The translations under genes and the position numbers were made by a program. Positions 37,395 to 48,012 of a stretch of DNA of 64,000 nt are shown one piece after another. The DNA comes from Epiperipatus broadwayi (Eukaryota > Onychophora > Udeonychophora > Euonychophora > Peripatidae). Every line of letters begins with the position of its first letter. Position 1 is the stretch's first letter. The stretch is taken from positions 2,415,097 through 2,479,096 of the forward strand of contig JAQFVV010000151.1 in the NCBI GenBank assembly GCA_028023455.1, read 5' to 3'. Under the pieces are notes generated by a model that was not told where the DNA came from, made no database searches, and saw only the letters and a list, made by a program, of their open reading frames with translations.

Positions 37395-37510
37395 TCTAAT
37401 CAACTAGTCAGTTAAAGCTTCATCTTGCATTCAATATTCATAAATTTAAAGGTCTAGGTTTGATTCCCATGCTACAACTGTCACTGAAGATAAGAGGAGA
37501 CTAAAGCCAT
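37395..37510 (+). mobile_element. SINE-like fragment with B box
   Basis: A B-box-like 'aggtttgattcccatgc' (about 37449-37465) is followed by a tail ending 'actaaagccatttaaagtg', comparable to the end of the SINE at 47612-47745. The A-box half is degraded. Confidence 0.45.
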
Positions 37511-37742
37511 TTAAAGTGTTGTGTTATTACTGACTTTGTGTACTGGCAGGTGAAAGAATTTGAATAATTTAAATGAAGTTTGATTTTTTCCAAAGATCTT
37601 TAACAATTAACATTAGATGATGCAAATAGTGCAAAATACAAATTATTAATAATCTCCTTATTCAATTATTGTTTGTAAGTTGAATTAGATAGTAACTTCA
37701 CAACTCAATTAACATTTAGGATAGCATATAAAAATGCATGAA

Positions 37743-38720
37743 AAGCAATTCTCTTTATTATACTCCAGAACCATTATTATAAACTATTACTCAAAAATTA
37801 CTAGATGATAGGGCTATTATGTATACAGATATTATGAATGGCTCTCCTTACTCTATTCTAGAGTCATCTATTGTAAGATTCAGTGATTAATATATATCTA
37901 CAGATATTATGAACAATTTTCTTCATTCTATTCCAGAGCCATCTAAAGGAGGTTTGGATAACCAATATATATTGAATGGTAGTGCTATTATAAGTACGAG
38001 TATTAAGAACAATTCTCTTCATTTTATTCTGGTGACATCTATGGCAAACCTGAGTGCAATGGATACTAGATAGTAGTGGTATTATATCTACAAGTAGGAG
38101 AGCAATTTTATCCACTCTATTGAAGATCCATCTATTGTAAGTTTGAGAAATCAATGGTCTAATGGTTATTAGATAGTATTGCAATTATAGCTACAAGGAT
38201 TGTTAGCAATTCTCTTCATTCTACTTCAGAGTCATCTATTGTAAGCTTGAATAATCACTGGATACTAGGTGGTATTACTGTAGGTATTATGAGTGCTTCT
38301 CTTCACATTACTTTAGAGCCCTCTATTGTAAGTTTGAGTAATCAATGATCACTAGATGATATAGGGCTATTACATCTACAGATGTTAAGAGTCTCTTCAC
38401 ACTATTTTAGATCCCTCTATTGTAAGTTTGAGTAACTGATGATCACTAGATGATATAGGGCTATTATTTCTACAGATGTTACGAGTAATTTCCTTCACTC
38501 CATTCTAGAGTTATCAATTGTAATCTTGAGTTATTAGTGTCCACTGGAAGGCAATTCTATTACATATGCAGGTATTATGAGCAATTTTCTTTATTCTATT
38601 ACAGAGCCATCTATTGTAAGCTAGTTACTAGATGGTAATGCTATTGAATTTACAAGTATTATGTGTTATTCTCTTTGCTTTACTCTAGAACCATCTAGAG
38701 TAATCAATGGATACTAAAAA
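37743..38720. repeat. Minisatellite, about 95-bp unit, about 11 copies
   Basis: A consensus-like unit contains 'agagccatctattgtaag', 'ttgagtaatcaatg', 'actagatggtat.gctatta', 'tctacagatattatgag' and 'caattctcttcattctatt'. The 'agagcc' anchor recurs at about 37764, 37858, 37932, 38030, 38122, 38226, 38313, 38408, 38503, 38601 and 38684 (spacing 74-104). A single inverted unit follows at about 38862-38905 ('caatagatggctct'). ORFs here are by-products. Confidence 0.85.
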
Positions 38721-38769
38721 TGATATTTTATAATATCTATTAAAGTTGGCTACTGGATGCAGAAATACA

Positions 38770-38855
38770 TTAATTCCAGGGTTTAAATCTAAAATCCTCA
38801 TGGCTGAAGGTAATAAGGCAGAAACTAGTCTGGAGGTATAGATACAATTTTCATT
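38770..38855 (+). repeat. Snapback core fragment next to the minisatellite
   Basis: 'ggtttaaatctaaaatcctc', 'gaaggtaataaggcagaaac' and 'tagtctggaggtat' match the snapback core (compare 13580-13625). No arms or duplication are visible. It separates the direct minisatellite array from the single inverted unit. A similar core fragment is at about 47522-47590. Confidence 0.5.
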
Positions 38856-38989
38856 AATAACTCAAGTTTACAATAGATGGCTCTAAAAAAGAGTGAAAAG
38901 AACTAATACTAAAAGTATATCTCAAGTATAAGTAGAGAGAATTATATGACATTTTGTTCACTTCAAACATTTCAAAAGCATCTAAAGCA

Positions 38990-39520
38990 CCATTTTTAGT
39001 AAGTACGTGATATTATTTAATTAAACTTCCTTATTATACTTAATATTTATAACATATTAAACACAATGAATTAGTTTGTAAACAAAATGTCTACTCATCA
39101 GAGCTAAAGTTAAATTATTTCATTATTATTAATTATCTGATACTTTTAACATTAAGAAGGAAATAAAATGAGTGAAATGGTTTATTGGCTGAAAGTTTTA
39201 TAAGTTTGAAATTTGGAAATGAGAGATTTGGGCCATGATTTGTAGACCTTTAGCCCCAGAAGTCTTCATGCTGCTATTGTACTAAACCACAGAGGGCAAG
39301 AAAAAAATATATTTAAAATAGTTAAAGCATAAAGCTCAAATAAAGAGAAATTGAAAAAGAGATATACTTAACAAAGAATGAAAAATAGATTTCATTGGAC
39401 AAAAGAATGAATTCTTTCAACAAAATTCATTAAACCATTGCAGGAAAGTAACAGAACAAAACTATATATTACCAAATTCACCATTTTCTTTATGTTGCTG
39501 TAATATCTTATATAAATGCA
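38990..39520. other. No gene recognised
   Basis: AT-rich intronic sequence. Confidence 0.45.
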
Positions 39521-39522
39521 AT

Positions 39523-39800
39523 TTACCCATTCTACTTTGAACACTTTTTCACAAAACCCTTTATTGTGCATGTATGCATACACAATCTTATGTTTCGACC
39601 ATCCAGTAGTCTTTTTCAGAGCTATGATATAATGATCAAAATAAAATATAATTATATATTTTATTTTGTTCATTACATCATAGCAGGTCTGAAAAAGACT
39701 GCAGAATAGTCGAAACTTAAGAATGTGTATGCATATGTATACAATAAAGGGTTTTGCTAAAAAGTGTTCAAAATAGAGCGGATAAATTGCAACAAAGCTA
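39523..39800. mobile_element. Fold-back element family C, copy 2
   Basis: The left arm is 'ctttattgtgcatgtatgca', 'tttcgaccatccagtagtct' and 'ttttcagagct'. The right arm is 'tctgaaaaagactgcagaat', 'gtcgaaacttaagaatgtg' and 'gtgttcaaaatagagcggat'. The centre is near 39655. The terminal inverted repeat appears to extend to 'tgcaattta' and 'taaattgca'. The 137-residue minus ORF over it is a by-product. Confidence 0.8.
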
Positions 39801-40339
39801 TACATAGAATTTTTCTATAAGCAGTATTAAATTAAAAAGTTTTTATCAAAAAGGTTTAATGTAATAACTGGTTTCAATATGTCACCATAAACATTTTTGT
39901 CAGCAAGACATAAATTCTGAAAAAGTTCGGTGGACAGTCAAAACTGTTAGATTAAATAAGAAGATGACTAGCTTGGTATTAAATGTATGAGTAAAGTGAT
40001 TTAGCAATATTGATATTTATATTTGACATAATAGTCTCAAAGCAAAAAAGATATTTAATATAATAGAGTCAAAGCAAAAAAGATAGTAGAAGATTGTATT
40101 ATTTTATAAAATCAAAACAAATAAAATAAACAAAACAGAAATAAGGTAACAAAAATCCAAAAAAAAAAAAAATACAGACCTTCCTTAAGAAAGATTGTCA
40201 TTGTAAGAGAAAATGACTGATACATGTTTTAAAGAGATATAATAATTGATGCATATTTTAGAAAATCAGCTAAAGAAATTGGGAAGGGTAGATAAAGTAG
40301 TAGGCAAGAATTGATCAAAAATAATCATTATTTATACAA

Positions 40340-40835
40340 GCATTTGATATTAATAATGTGATAATATTTAGTCTAATAAAGAATTAATAAAGATTACTGT
40401 AACTGGATAGTGTCAATATTGTGAGTACAATAAGTGTGTCACTTACAAATCAAATTGTATTAATTTGATATTGATAAACTTTGGACAAATGGTGAAGACA
40501 TATGTAAGAGATAGAGACTTGAACCAACTGATCAATTCTGGTTCAACATGAAATGTTTATCTTGGTCTTGTTTCAAGAAAGTGTGTGGAGTATCTCAAAA
40601 AGATACTACTCATAGAAAAAGTGTTAAGTTGACTTAATCCATGTGCTTATACTTAGTGGGGGAAAAATACATTAATCTTTAGTTGAAATTTATAGTTTAT
40701 ATCTAATCTAGGGATAATCTCTAATTTAATGAATGACTAGTATTAATCATTAACATGCATATCCAAACTGAATCGTGTCAAAGATATGAATGACAAAAGT
40801 TTGGCACTTGTAAATCAAATTTCAAAAAGCCTCAT
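40340..40835 (+). repeat. Dispersed repeat G, two tandem-spaced copies
   Basis: Copy 1 (about 40340-40470: 'gataatatttagtctaataa', 'agtgtcaatattgtgagtac', 'aataagtgtgtcac') and copy 2 (about 40655-40835: 'gataatctctaatttaatga', 'cgtgtcaaagatatgaatga', 'agtttggcac') align with each other and with 62860-63010. Spacing between the first two is about 320 bp. Class unknown. Confidence 0.55.
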
Positions 40836-41096
40836 ATATAGTTGGATTATTTATAAAAGATAAAGCCTTATATAAAATATGATGATGTAAAAATAATATT
40901 TAAAGTACAGTACATTAATATGTCAAGGTAAATGATAATGATGATTTGAGAGATAGCGATTTATGCAACTGATTGTGGTTGGGCTATATATGAGAAATAA
41001 ATCAATATAAATAATAATAATAATGGAATAATTTATTTAAGTAAAGCTGATTAGTATTAATAATAAGTGATATGGACAATGGTAATAATAATAATA

Positions 41097-41166
41097 AGAA
41101 GAGGAGAGGAAGAATGAGGAAGAAGAGGAGGAAGAGGGGGATGAAGAGGAGGAGGAAGAAGGAGGG
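41097..41166. repeat. Purine (GA-rich) tract
   Basis: About 70 bases that are almost entirely A and G on the plus strand. The 64-residue minus ORF across it is a low-complexity by-product. Confidence 0.8.
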
Positions 41167-41169
41167 TTG

Positions 41170-41830
41170 ATTTAACAATTTATAATACTGGAGCAATTTT
41201 TGACTATTTAGACAAATGAGTGGTTGTTGAAACTTTAGCAGCTTTTCTACATCGGTTTTAAATGGGCTTCATCTACTCATACAAATGAATAGTCCTATTT
41301 ATATGGATATCATAGATGATTAAGAAATGGCTAAAATTTATTTGACATATTCAAATATGACAATAAATCATAGAAATGTTTGTAGTTTGAGATGACATTC
41401 AAGTACCGGAAGTGCCAGGGGTGATCAAAAATCTGGGAATCTTTATCTCTCAACTTTTGTACTACGCAAAAGGACCAATCAGAGATAAGTTATCATGGTT
41501 TCTTAACATCAAAGTGATTTCTTGAAAGTTTATGCTACTGCCAATTAGATTAAAATATTATTACGGAGTTGTACTAATTTTATGAAAAGTATATAGGATA
41601 TAGTTAGAATATCTTAATCTGAATACCTATTATTAAAATAATCAAATGGCTTTACTGCTCAGGTATTGGAAATGCTAAATCATGCAGATCACCAAAATTT
41701 TTATTCTCCAAACAAAATTCCCAAACGTGATCTGTAATCTTTTACAACAAATTAATTTACATACATATTACCAAACAAAATTTAAAAAAACAACAGAAAT
41801 ATGGAAAGTATATACACACACAAAACTATA
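41170..41830. other. No gene recognised
   Basis: AT-rich intronic sequence. Confidence 0.45.
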
Positions 41831-41849
41831 GATAGCAAATTTAATAATG

Positions 41850-42051
41850 CAAAACTCCCATACAGTCGTGCCACTCAGCGCAAACTAGAGTAATCCTGCA
41901 TCTATTGATTAATCTGGCTTATCTGGGCATAATTGCTGAGATATTCTTGACTTCGTTTAAGGAGAAGCCATAATACATCACATCACATCACATCTCTGTG
42001 TAAACAGTTTATGTAAGCATAAAAAATGAATGATGTGATGTTTAATGGTTT
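41850..42051 (+). mobile_element. Snapback repeat copy, 13-bp duplication
   Basis: Head 'caaaactcccatacagtcgt', arm 'gccactcagcgcaaactaga', diverged core, then the tail 'taagcataaaaaatgaatga' and 'tgtgatgtttaatggttt'. The flanks 41837-41849 and 42052-42064 are identical (aaatttaataatg). A local 'catca' triplication is present at about 41976-41995. Confidence 0.8.
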
Positions 42052-42069
42052 AAATTTAATAATGATTTA

Positions 42070-43040
42070 CATATTTAACTAAGTTTGGGTAAAATATCTA
42101 TTTTCCGACCCCCCCCCCACGCCCTAAAAAAATAAATAAATCACAAATCCAAAAAGCCTGGAACCAGAGATTTCTGGCTAATACTTACCTATATTAGAAT
42201 TACACGCTAATGTATATTGATGATTTGATCTATGCACATTATATTAATTTTGAATACTTATCAATGAATGTTTATTCCTGTCAACCTATCGCTAATAATA
42301 TTTATAAATAAATTCAAAATACACTTTCCACGTATTTTTTAACCACAGTTTGATTTCTATCTACGATATGAAAGAATGATGGGTAATGTGTAATTTTATA
42401 GAGTTGCCAGTTAAAAAAAAGATTAACCATATTATTATTAAACTGCATTAAACCAATTACTTTAATCAGTAATGGCAAAGATAAAATTAATTTAAGAGAA
42501 CGTCGATACACTGTTTATTTAATTAAATGTAAAGAACAAAATTATCGTTAATCAAAAGCAGCATTAACACACGATTTAAACAATATATATATATTAAAGT
42601 CAAAATAGATTCTACAGTATCTTCAACATTTCTGGGACATGAAAGAGCATTTGATCACATTTTTGATCTTAAAAAAAAGTCCAGATGGTTCACTCTGAAA
42701 ATAATGACAGAAAATGTAAAATTAAATAGGGATAATTCATTAATAATGTAGATTGAGTTGAACAGAAAATCTAACAATTTTTAGTTGATATAATTTTCTT
42801 CTTCTTTCTTTTCTTATGTATTGATTTCTATATTTACATTTCATACCATTTCCAACTTTCTTAAACACTTCAACAATACTATTTTTTTTATATCAAAACT
42901 TTATTCTTACAGTTTTGACTGCCCTGCAGTCATAATCAGTGTTTACAAAAATTGGAAATAGTATGAAATGTCAACTTGAATATACACAAGACTCTGATGA
43001 ATAATTTTGTATTTCCATTTGTAATTGTTTTAAATGTTTC
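42070..43040. other. No gene recognised
   Basis: AT-rich. It contains a 'gttttgactgccctgcagtc' block at about 42913-42932 that resembles one arm of fold-back family C, without a partner arm. Confidence 0.45.
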
Positions 43041-43047
43041 TTTTTGT

Positions 43048-43716
43048 ACCTGTGAGTTTTCAAGTAAACCAAGATGGCAGCCCATATTTTTAATAATTAT
43101 ACAGTTTCAAGGGCCTACAATTCTACCGAAAATGTATTAGTTGTTAAATTAAAACAAAATTAATAAATCAATTGCTAAATTTAGAAAAAGGAATAAATTC
43201 CAATAAATTACATTAAAAAGCTTTATTTTCATTTTTTTTTTTGTTTTTTACTTATAACATGGGAACCAAAGTATGATAGCATTAAGTTTTTTTTTTTTTT
43301 GTAAATTGTCATAATGATAAAATTTTGGGACTTTCCTGTCACAGAACATGATGCAGTGGATTATTTCTAAAGGTATAAGATCCTGCCCTCGTGAAATGTG
43401 TGCATTAAAGATCACAATATGATTGCACGTTGCCAACATGAATAAGCTGTAAATATTGTATATATATATTTTTCATTTTTCTATTACTAAGTTAATACAA
43501 AAAAATAAAAAATAAAGTAAACTGTAAATATTGTAATTAATTTTTCCATAATGATTTCTTTTTTAAAAAAATAACAGTAATTAAAAAATAAAATCTAAAT
43601 ATTCAATACATTTCCTAACAGGCATTTTTTTTGTAAACATTTTTCAGGGGCCCCCGAAACTGTACATTTATCAAAAATATGGACTGCCATCTTGGTTTAC
43701 TTAAAAACTCACAAGT
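43048..43716. mobile_element. Inverted-repeat element, about 670 bp
   Basis: Terminal inverted repeats of about 60 bp at 43048-43108 and 43656-43716 share 'aagtaaaccaagatggcag' and 'cccatatttttaataa', with roughly 85-90% identity by eye. The interior (about 550 bp) is AT-rich with T/A runs and no motif-bearing ORF. Confidence 0.8.
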
Positions 43717-43739
43717 ATGTTTTTTAAAATATATATATA

Positions 43740-45290
43740 ACCATTATCTTTGACAAGAACGCCCAATACTAATGCATTTTGGTTTTCTTTGAATATGTAG
43801 TATTATTATTGCCTTTAATTTTATTAAACTGTGTTAACAATCATCAGTGACAATAAATTAAATTTATTTATTATTCCCAGCAATCCCTAATCAATATAAA
43901 CAAGATTAATTTATTAGTGCAATTAATAGTGAGAATACTGTCAAAATCATAAATTCATTAGCAATTACAGGATGGTCTTATAATCATTCTATTATAACAA
44001 TAGTTGAGAAGGAGTATGTCGATACAGTATGATTAGGAAATGGGTTTATGCTAACAAGTGGAGGAAATGTGATGGATATGTTGTAAAATACTATGGATGG
44101 AGAAAGGAAGCCTTTAAAGTGCAAAGCAAATGATAGAAAGGTTTGGGGGAAAAGGTTATTGAAGTTGTGCAAAATCTGGCACTCGAAAGACAACTATTGG
44201 TTATCATCTATCTTTAACTGATCATTGTTTCATGATACCTAAAAGAAGCCTGAACTTGTTTGGAAAATTCTCAACTATTCAAATTAATTCTAGCACCATT
44301 TGAGAGATGAAGTTATGGGTGTGCATATTATCATAGTATTTATGAAAGTATTTATTCTGAGAGAAATGTGTGAATTTGTATAAACAAATCCTATAAAAGT
44401 TTTTTAAAAATCATCCATTAGTGAATAAGGATCTAAAAAATGTGGAAACAACTTTCATTTGTGAATATATAATAAAGCAAAATGAATAAATATTAGTTTG
44501 AATAACTGGAATGGGTGGGGATAGTATTCAGTCATTATCAGAAACCATCTGGTCTTGTACATCAACCCACTCTCTTAAAACATTCTGCTCTTCATAAAAT
44601 GATAATTACTCTTTCCTTAAAGTCACTTATCAAGTTTTTGCTTTTTTATATTTGTTCCTTTGATATTTTTTTCTTTGTATATAATTCTCTTTGCCTCTAA
44701 TTTTACATCCAATCCAATTCCTTTTTCTAATTTCAATAGTTAATATTTTTCACTTATTCTTTTTGATACCTTACCTTATCTTTCTTATTATTATCCAAAT
44801 TCATATCTCTTCATTCTCGTCTTTTTTACTCTGTACCAAATCTTCACTTCATGTAAATAACACAATCATATTGCTGTAGAATTTTCTTTATATGCTTTAA
44901 CTTTAGAATGCCATAGAGTAACATATAGGCCTTAACAAAATCTTGTTTAATTATTATGATTTTTGTTTTAATTTCTTTATCATTTTTTAAATATTTACAT
45001 TCTGTACCATTACTTCCTGAATATTTTAATAGTATTAATCTACTGTATAATTTCCTATCTATTACATTTCTTAAATTTTTATTTACTCCATTTGCTTTAA
45101 TTGTCCATTGCTCATCTCAAATGGTACTATTACTTACGTTTTTTGTTTAACAATGTGTGAAACTCATTTTTATTATAGAGTAATAAAGAAAAAGCCATAC
45201 ATTATAAAAATTGGATTTTAACTAAGAGAGATCTGCACTTTACAATAGCTCAATCATGAATAAAAATGAAGATGATAGTTTATAAGTATT
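43740..45290. other. No gene recognised
   Basis: AT-rich. The series of short plus ORFs at 44515-45150 is rich in Leu, Phe, Ile and Ser from T-rich sequence, with no motif. Confidence 0.45.
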
Positions 45291-45329
45291 ATCGGAGAAT
45301 ATTAAAAATCTGAACTAATGAATTTTTCA

Positions 45330-45510
45330 ATTCATGTGAACTCCATCCACATTTGCAATAATTCTCAAAGAGGAACTCATCTAAAAATATCTTTACTGAA
45401 AAACAAGAACAGTAAGTGTGAAATGTAATGTGAATGTGATTGGACATATATTGGTGAAACTAACTGCCCTATTGAAAGATGATTAAAAATATAAAATAAT
45501 GAATAGAGAA
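45330..45510 (+). pseudogene. Penelope-like GIY-YIG fragment
   Basis: One frame reads ECDWTYIGETNCPIER (about 45431-45478), matching the 'C.C...YIGET.R....R' core of GIY-YIG endonuclease domains in Penelope-like elements. The residues before it include remnant Cys codons. No RT is recognisable nearby. Confidence 0.55.
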
Positions 45511-45631
45511 AAAAATGGATATATATAAAGTAACAGACCTATAAATATATGTTTAATTGGAAGAATACAAGATGGAGAAAAAAATGAAATAAAAAGTAAA
45601 TTTAAAGAAATGCAATTTTTTTACTGTACTT

Positions 45632-46655
45632 TAACAATTTTTAGCAAAAAAACCTTTTATTATACATATATGCATACAAACGGAAGTCAATCTCTGATAA
45701 TGCGCTATTTCTTAAATATAAATTTCCATGCACTCACCTGCTGGTAAGAGTTTAAAAAACTTAAGTGAATCACATAAGTTTAGAGCATACATTCTATATA
45801 CACCAACTCTTACAGACCATGCTTAAATCAGGGCTTGAATCTATTGTGTGCCTGATGTTATAATCAAATATTCAATTGTACAAACCTATTTAAACCATCA
45901 CAACAGAAAGACAGTGTCTCATTTTTAACCACCTACGATCAGACAAACATCACTTATAAATGTAAATTTATTGTGCACTTTATAATAATTGATTTACATT
46001 TATAAATGATGTTTGTCTGATCATAGGTGGTTAAAAATGAGATACTAACTTTCTTCTGTGGTGGTTTAAATAGATTTGTACAATTGAATATTTGATTATA
46101 ATATTGGACACTTTATAAAGTGCACTTTAGATTTACATTTATAAGTGATGTTTGTCTTATTGTAGGTTGTTTAAAATGAGACACTGTCTTTCTCCTGCGA
46201 TAGTTTAAATAGATTTGTCAAATGAATATTTGATTATAACATCAGGCACACAATAGATTCAAGCCCTAATTTAAGCATGGTATGTAAAAATTGGTGTATA
46301 TAGAGTGTATGCTCTAAACTTAAATGATTCACATAAGTTTTTAAAACTCTTACCGGCAGGCGAAATAGCGCATTATCGGAGATTGACTTCCATTTGAATA
46401 ATTTCAGTTTTCAGTGCTTTATAATAATATATATATATGCATATACAATTTTATGTTTTGACTGTCCTGCAATCTTCTTCAGAGCCACTTTTATTTAAAT
46501 TTTTTAAAAGAAAAAAGTTGTTTTTTTATTTTTAAAAAATTAAAGTAAAAGTGGCTCTGAAGAAGACTGCAGAACAGTTGAAATGTAAGATTGTGTATGC
46601 ATATATTCATAATAAAAGTTTGCTAAAAGTGTTTAAAGTACAGTGAATAAATTAC
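45632..46655. mobile_element. Fold-back family C copy 3, split by another fold-back
   Basis: The left outer part (about 45632-45675: 'tttttagcaaaaaaaccttt', 'tacatatatgcataca') and the right part (about 46430-46655: 'tatatgcatatacaatttta', 'gactgtcctgcaatcttctt', 'gtggctctgaagaagactgc') together make one family C element. The family D insertion at about 45676-46425 interrupts it at the 'atatatgcataca' site. Confidence 0.8.
45676..46425. mobile_element. Fold-back element family D, three-armed copy
   Basis: The outer ends 'ggaagtcaatctctgataat' and 'gcgctatttc' (from 45677) and 'cgaaatagcgcattatcgga' (to about 46396) are inverted complements. Inside are three related arms. The arm at 45870-45975 is inverted relative to two others at about 45985-46110 and 46130-46260, which are direct copies of each other ('acatttataagtgatgtttg', 'gtctgat.gtaggtggtt'). 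A unique tail 'ttcagttttcagtgctttat' lies only on the right and recurs after the short copy at 58793-58930. Target motif 'atatatgcataca' is duplicated at both ends. Confidence 0.8.
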
Positions 46656-46669
46656 ACGTATATAAGATA

Positions 46670-47020
46670 TTATAGCAAAATAAAAAAAGTGGTGAAGAAT
46701 ATTTTTAAATTTAAAGTTCTCCCATGATAGTGGAAAATAAGCTCACAAGCAATCTAGTGTAAAATCCTTAATGTCTGAAAACCGTTAATTAATCTTGCTT
46801 TTAAAGAATACAGAAATCAGATCTCTCATTGATGAGTATATATACTTGTTGCCTTTAAAAGAGTGGTCTAAATTCGTAAGAGCATTGCCTTTAATATTCA
46901 TGAAATGTAAAAGTCATCAGATCAATTTCCATGAGAGTATTATCATTGATGAATCCATAAACATCTGAAGAGATGAGAATAATACCATTCAAAATGTTGT
47001 GCTATATACTGTGTTATTGC
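46670..47020. other. No gene recognised
   Basis: AT-rich. A short stretch near 46820 ('gatctctcattgatgagt') may be a snapback core scrap. Confidence 0.4.
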
Positions 47021-47024
47021 CTAC

Positions 47025-47110
47025 ATGATTTGGTGCAGTGATAGAGAATCTGATTTCAGAGCATAAGGTTAACATATTAATTGCAGTGCTAGCACTTGCA
47101 GCATTCAAAC
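47025..47110 (+). mobile_element. SINE-like fragment
   Basis: 'gatttggtgcagtgatagag' gives an A-box-like start, followed by 'atctgatttcagagcataag', parallel to the clearer copy at 47612-47745. The B box is decayed. Confidence 0.5.
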
Positions 47111-47611
47111 TTATAAATTTTAATTTGTTTTTATTACATGTGTAATGGCAGAATTAATTCAACATATATGAGTAAGGTGATATCATCATAAATTTTTAAA
47201 CATTGAAACAAATGTTCAATAAAACAGAAAAGACAGTACCCCTGTCCTATGCCTCTTTCTACATCTTTTCTTCTTTTGATCTTACAAACATTTCCAGATC
47301 CATAGACAAATTTTGTAATAGACAGCCCATCTTTTCCACTTTACATTCTCCTTTAAATATTATACCAACAAAGCATCCAATAATTTTCTGGGATTACATT
47401 TTACTTAAAATGGAGGCCAGTGTCAGATCTTTATAAACTATACAAATTCAAAATCTTACACAACTTTTTTTAAGATTTTCAGTTCGATAACATAAAGAAA
47501 TGAAAGGTGGTTGTTATATACATACAGGGCTAAATCTAAAACTCTCATTAACAAAGGCCAAAAGCCAGAAAATAGTTTTGAGAGTGATAAATAAAAATAA
47601 TATCTGCATGG

Positions 47612-47745
47612 TTTAGTGCAGTGGTAGAATATTAGACTCTAGAGCCTAAGATTCTTGAATTGATTCCAGTTCCGTGCTTCCAATGCTTAAAGTTCTTATG
47701 AATGCGTAAGCAATAAAGCCATTCAAGTCTGATTTGTTTATATAA
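47612..47745 (+). mobile_element. tRNA-derived SINE
   Basis: A polymerase III A box (tagtgcagtgg, about 47619-47629), a tRNA-like anticodon arm ('attagactctagagcctaag') and a B-box-like 'ttgaattgattcc' (about 47656-47668) lie in the correct order and spacing for a tRNA head. A family tail follows: 'gtgcttccaatgcttaaagt' to 'aataaagccattcaag'. Tail matches occur at 2101-2215, 5195-5345 and 37395-37510. Confidence 0.65.
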
Positions 47746-47824
47746 TAGCATCACCATATAATGTCCGCATGTTATTCAAACTTACAATAAAAGATAGTGG
47801 AATAAAGTGGCGGGAATTGTGCCA

Positions 47825-48012
47825 AAAAACAAATCTTTGATTACTACATTTAGAGCGCGACGGTAATTTATATACATACAATTACATACACAGAGCCATT
47901 ATAAAATGCCCATTTTAGTTCTTAAGCTTACAGTAGATGGATCAAAAAAAAAACAAATCTTTGATTACTACGTTTATACTTTTACGTTACTTTATATACA
48001 TACACACACAGT
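47825..48012. repeat. Direct repeat, about 124-bp spacing
   Basis: 'aaacaaatctttgattacta' followed by a 'ttatatacatacaca'-type end occurs at about 47826-47890 and again at about 47950-48012. Between them 'cttacagtagatgg' resembles the minisatellite unit at 37743-38720. Confidence 0.6.

Noticed and set aside
39392-39805. 137-residue minus ORF
   Set aside because: It lies over fold-back element C, and its residues follow the inverted repeat arms.
41002-41196. 64-residue Leu-rich minus ORF resembling a membrane segment
   Set aside because: It is the translation of a GA-rich tract read on the opposite strand.
47203-47436. 77-residue plus ORF
   Set aside because: No motif is recognised, and neither splice signals nor neighbours support an exon; chance cannot be excluded.
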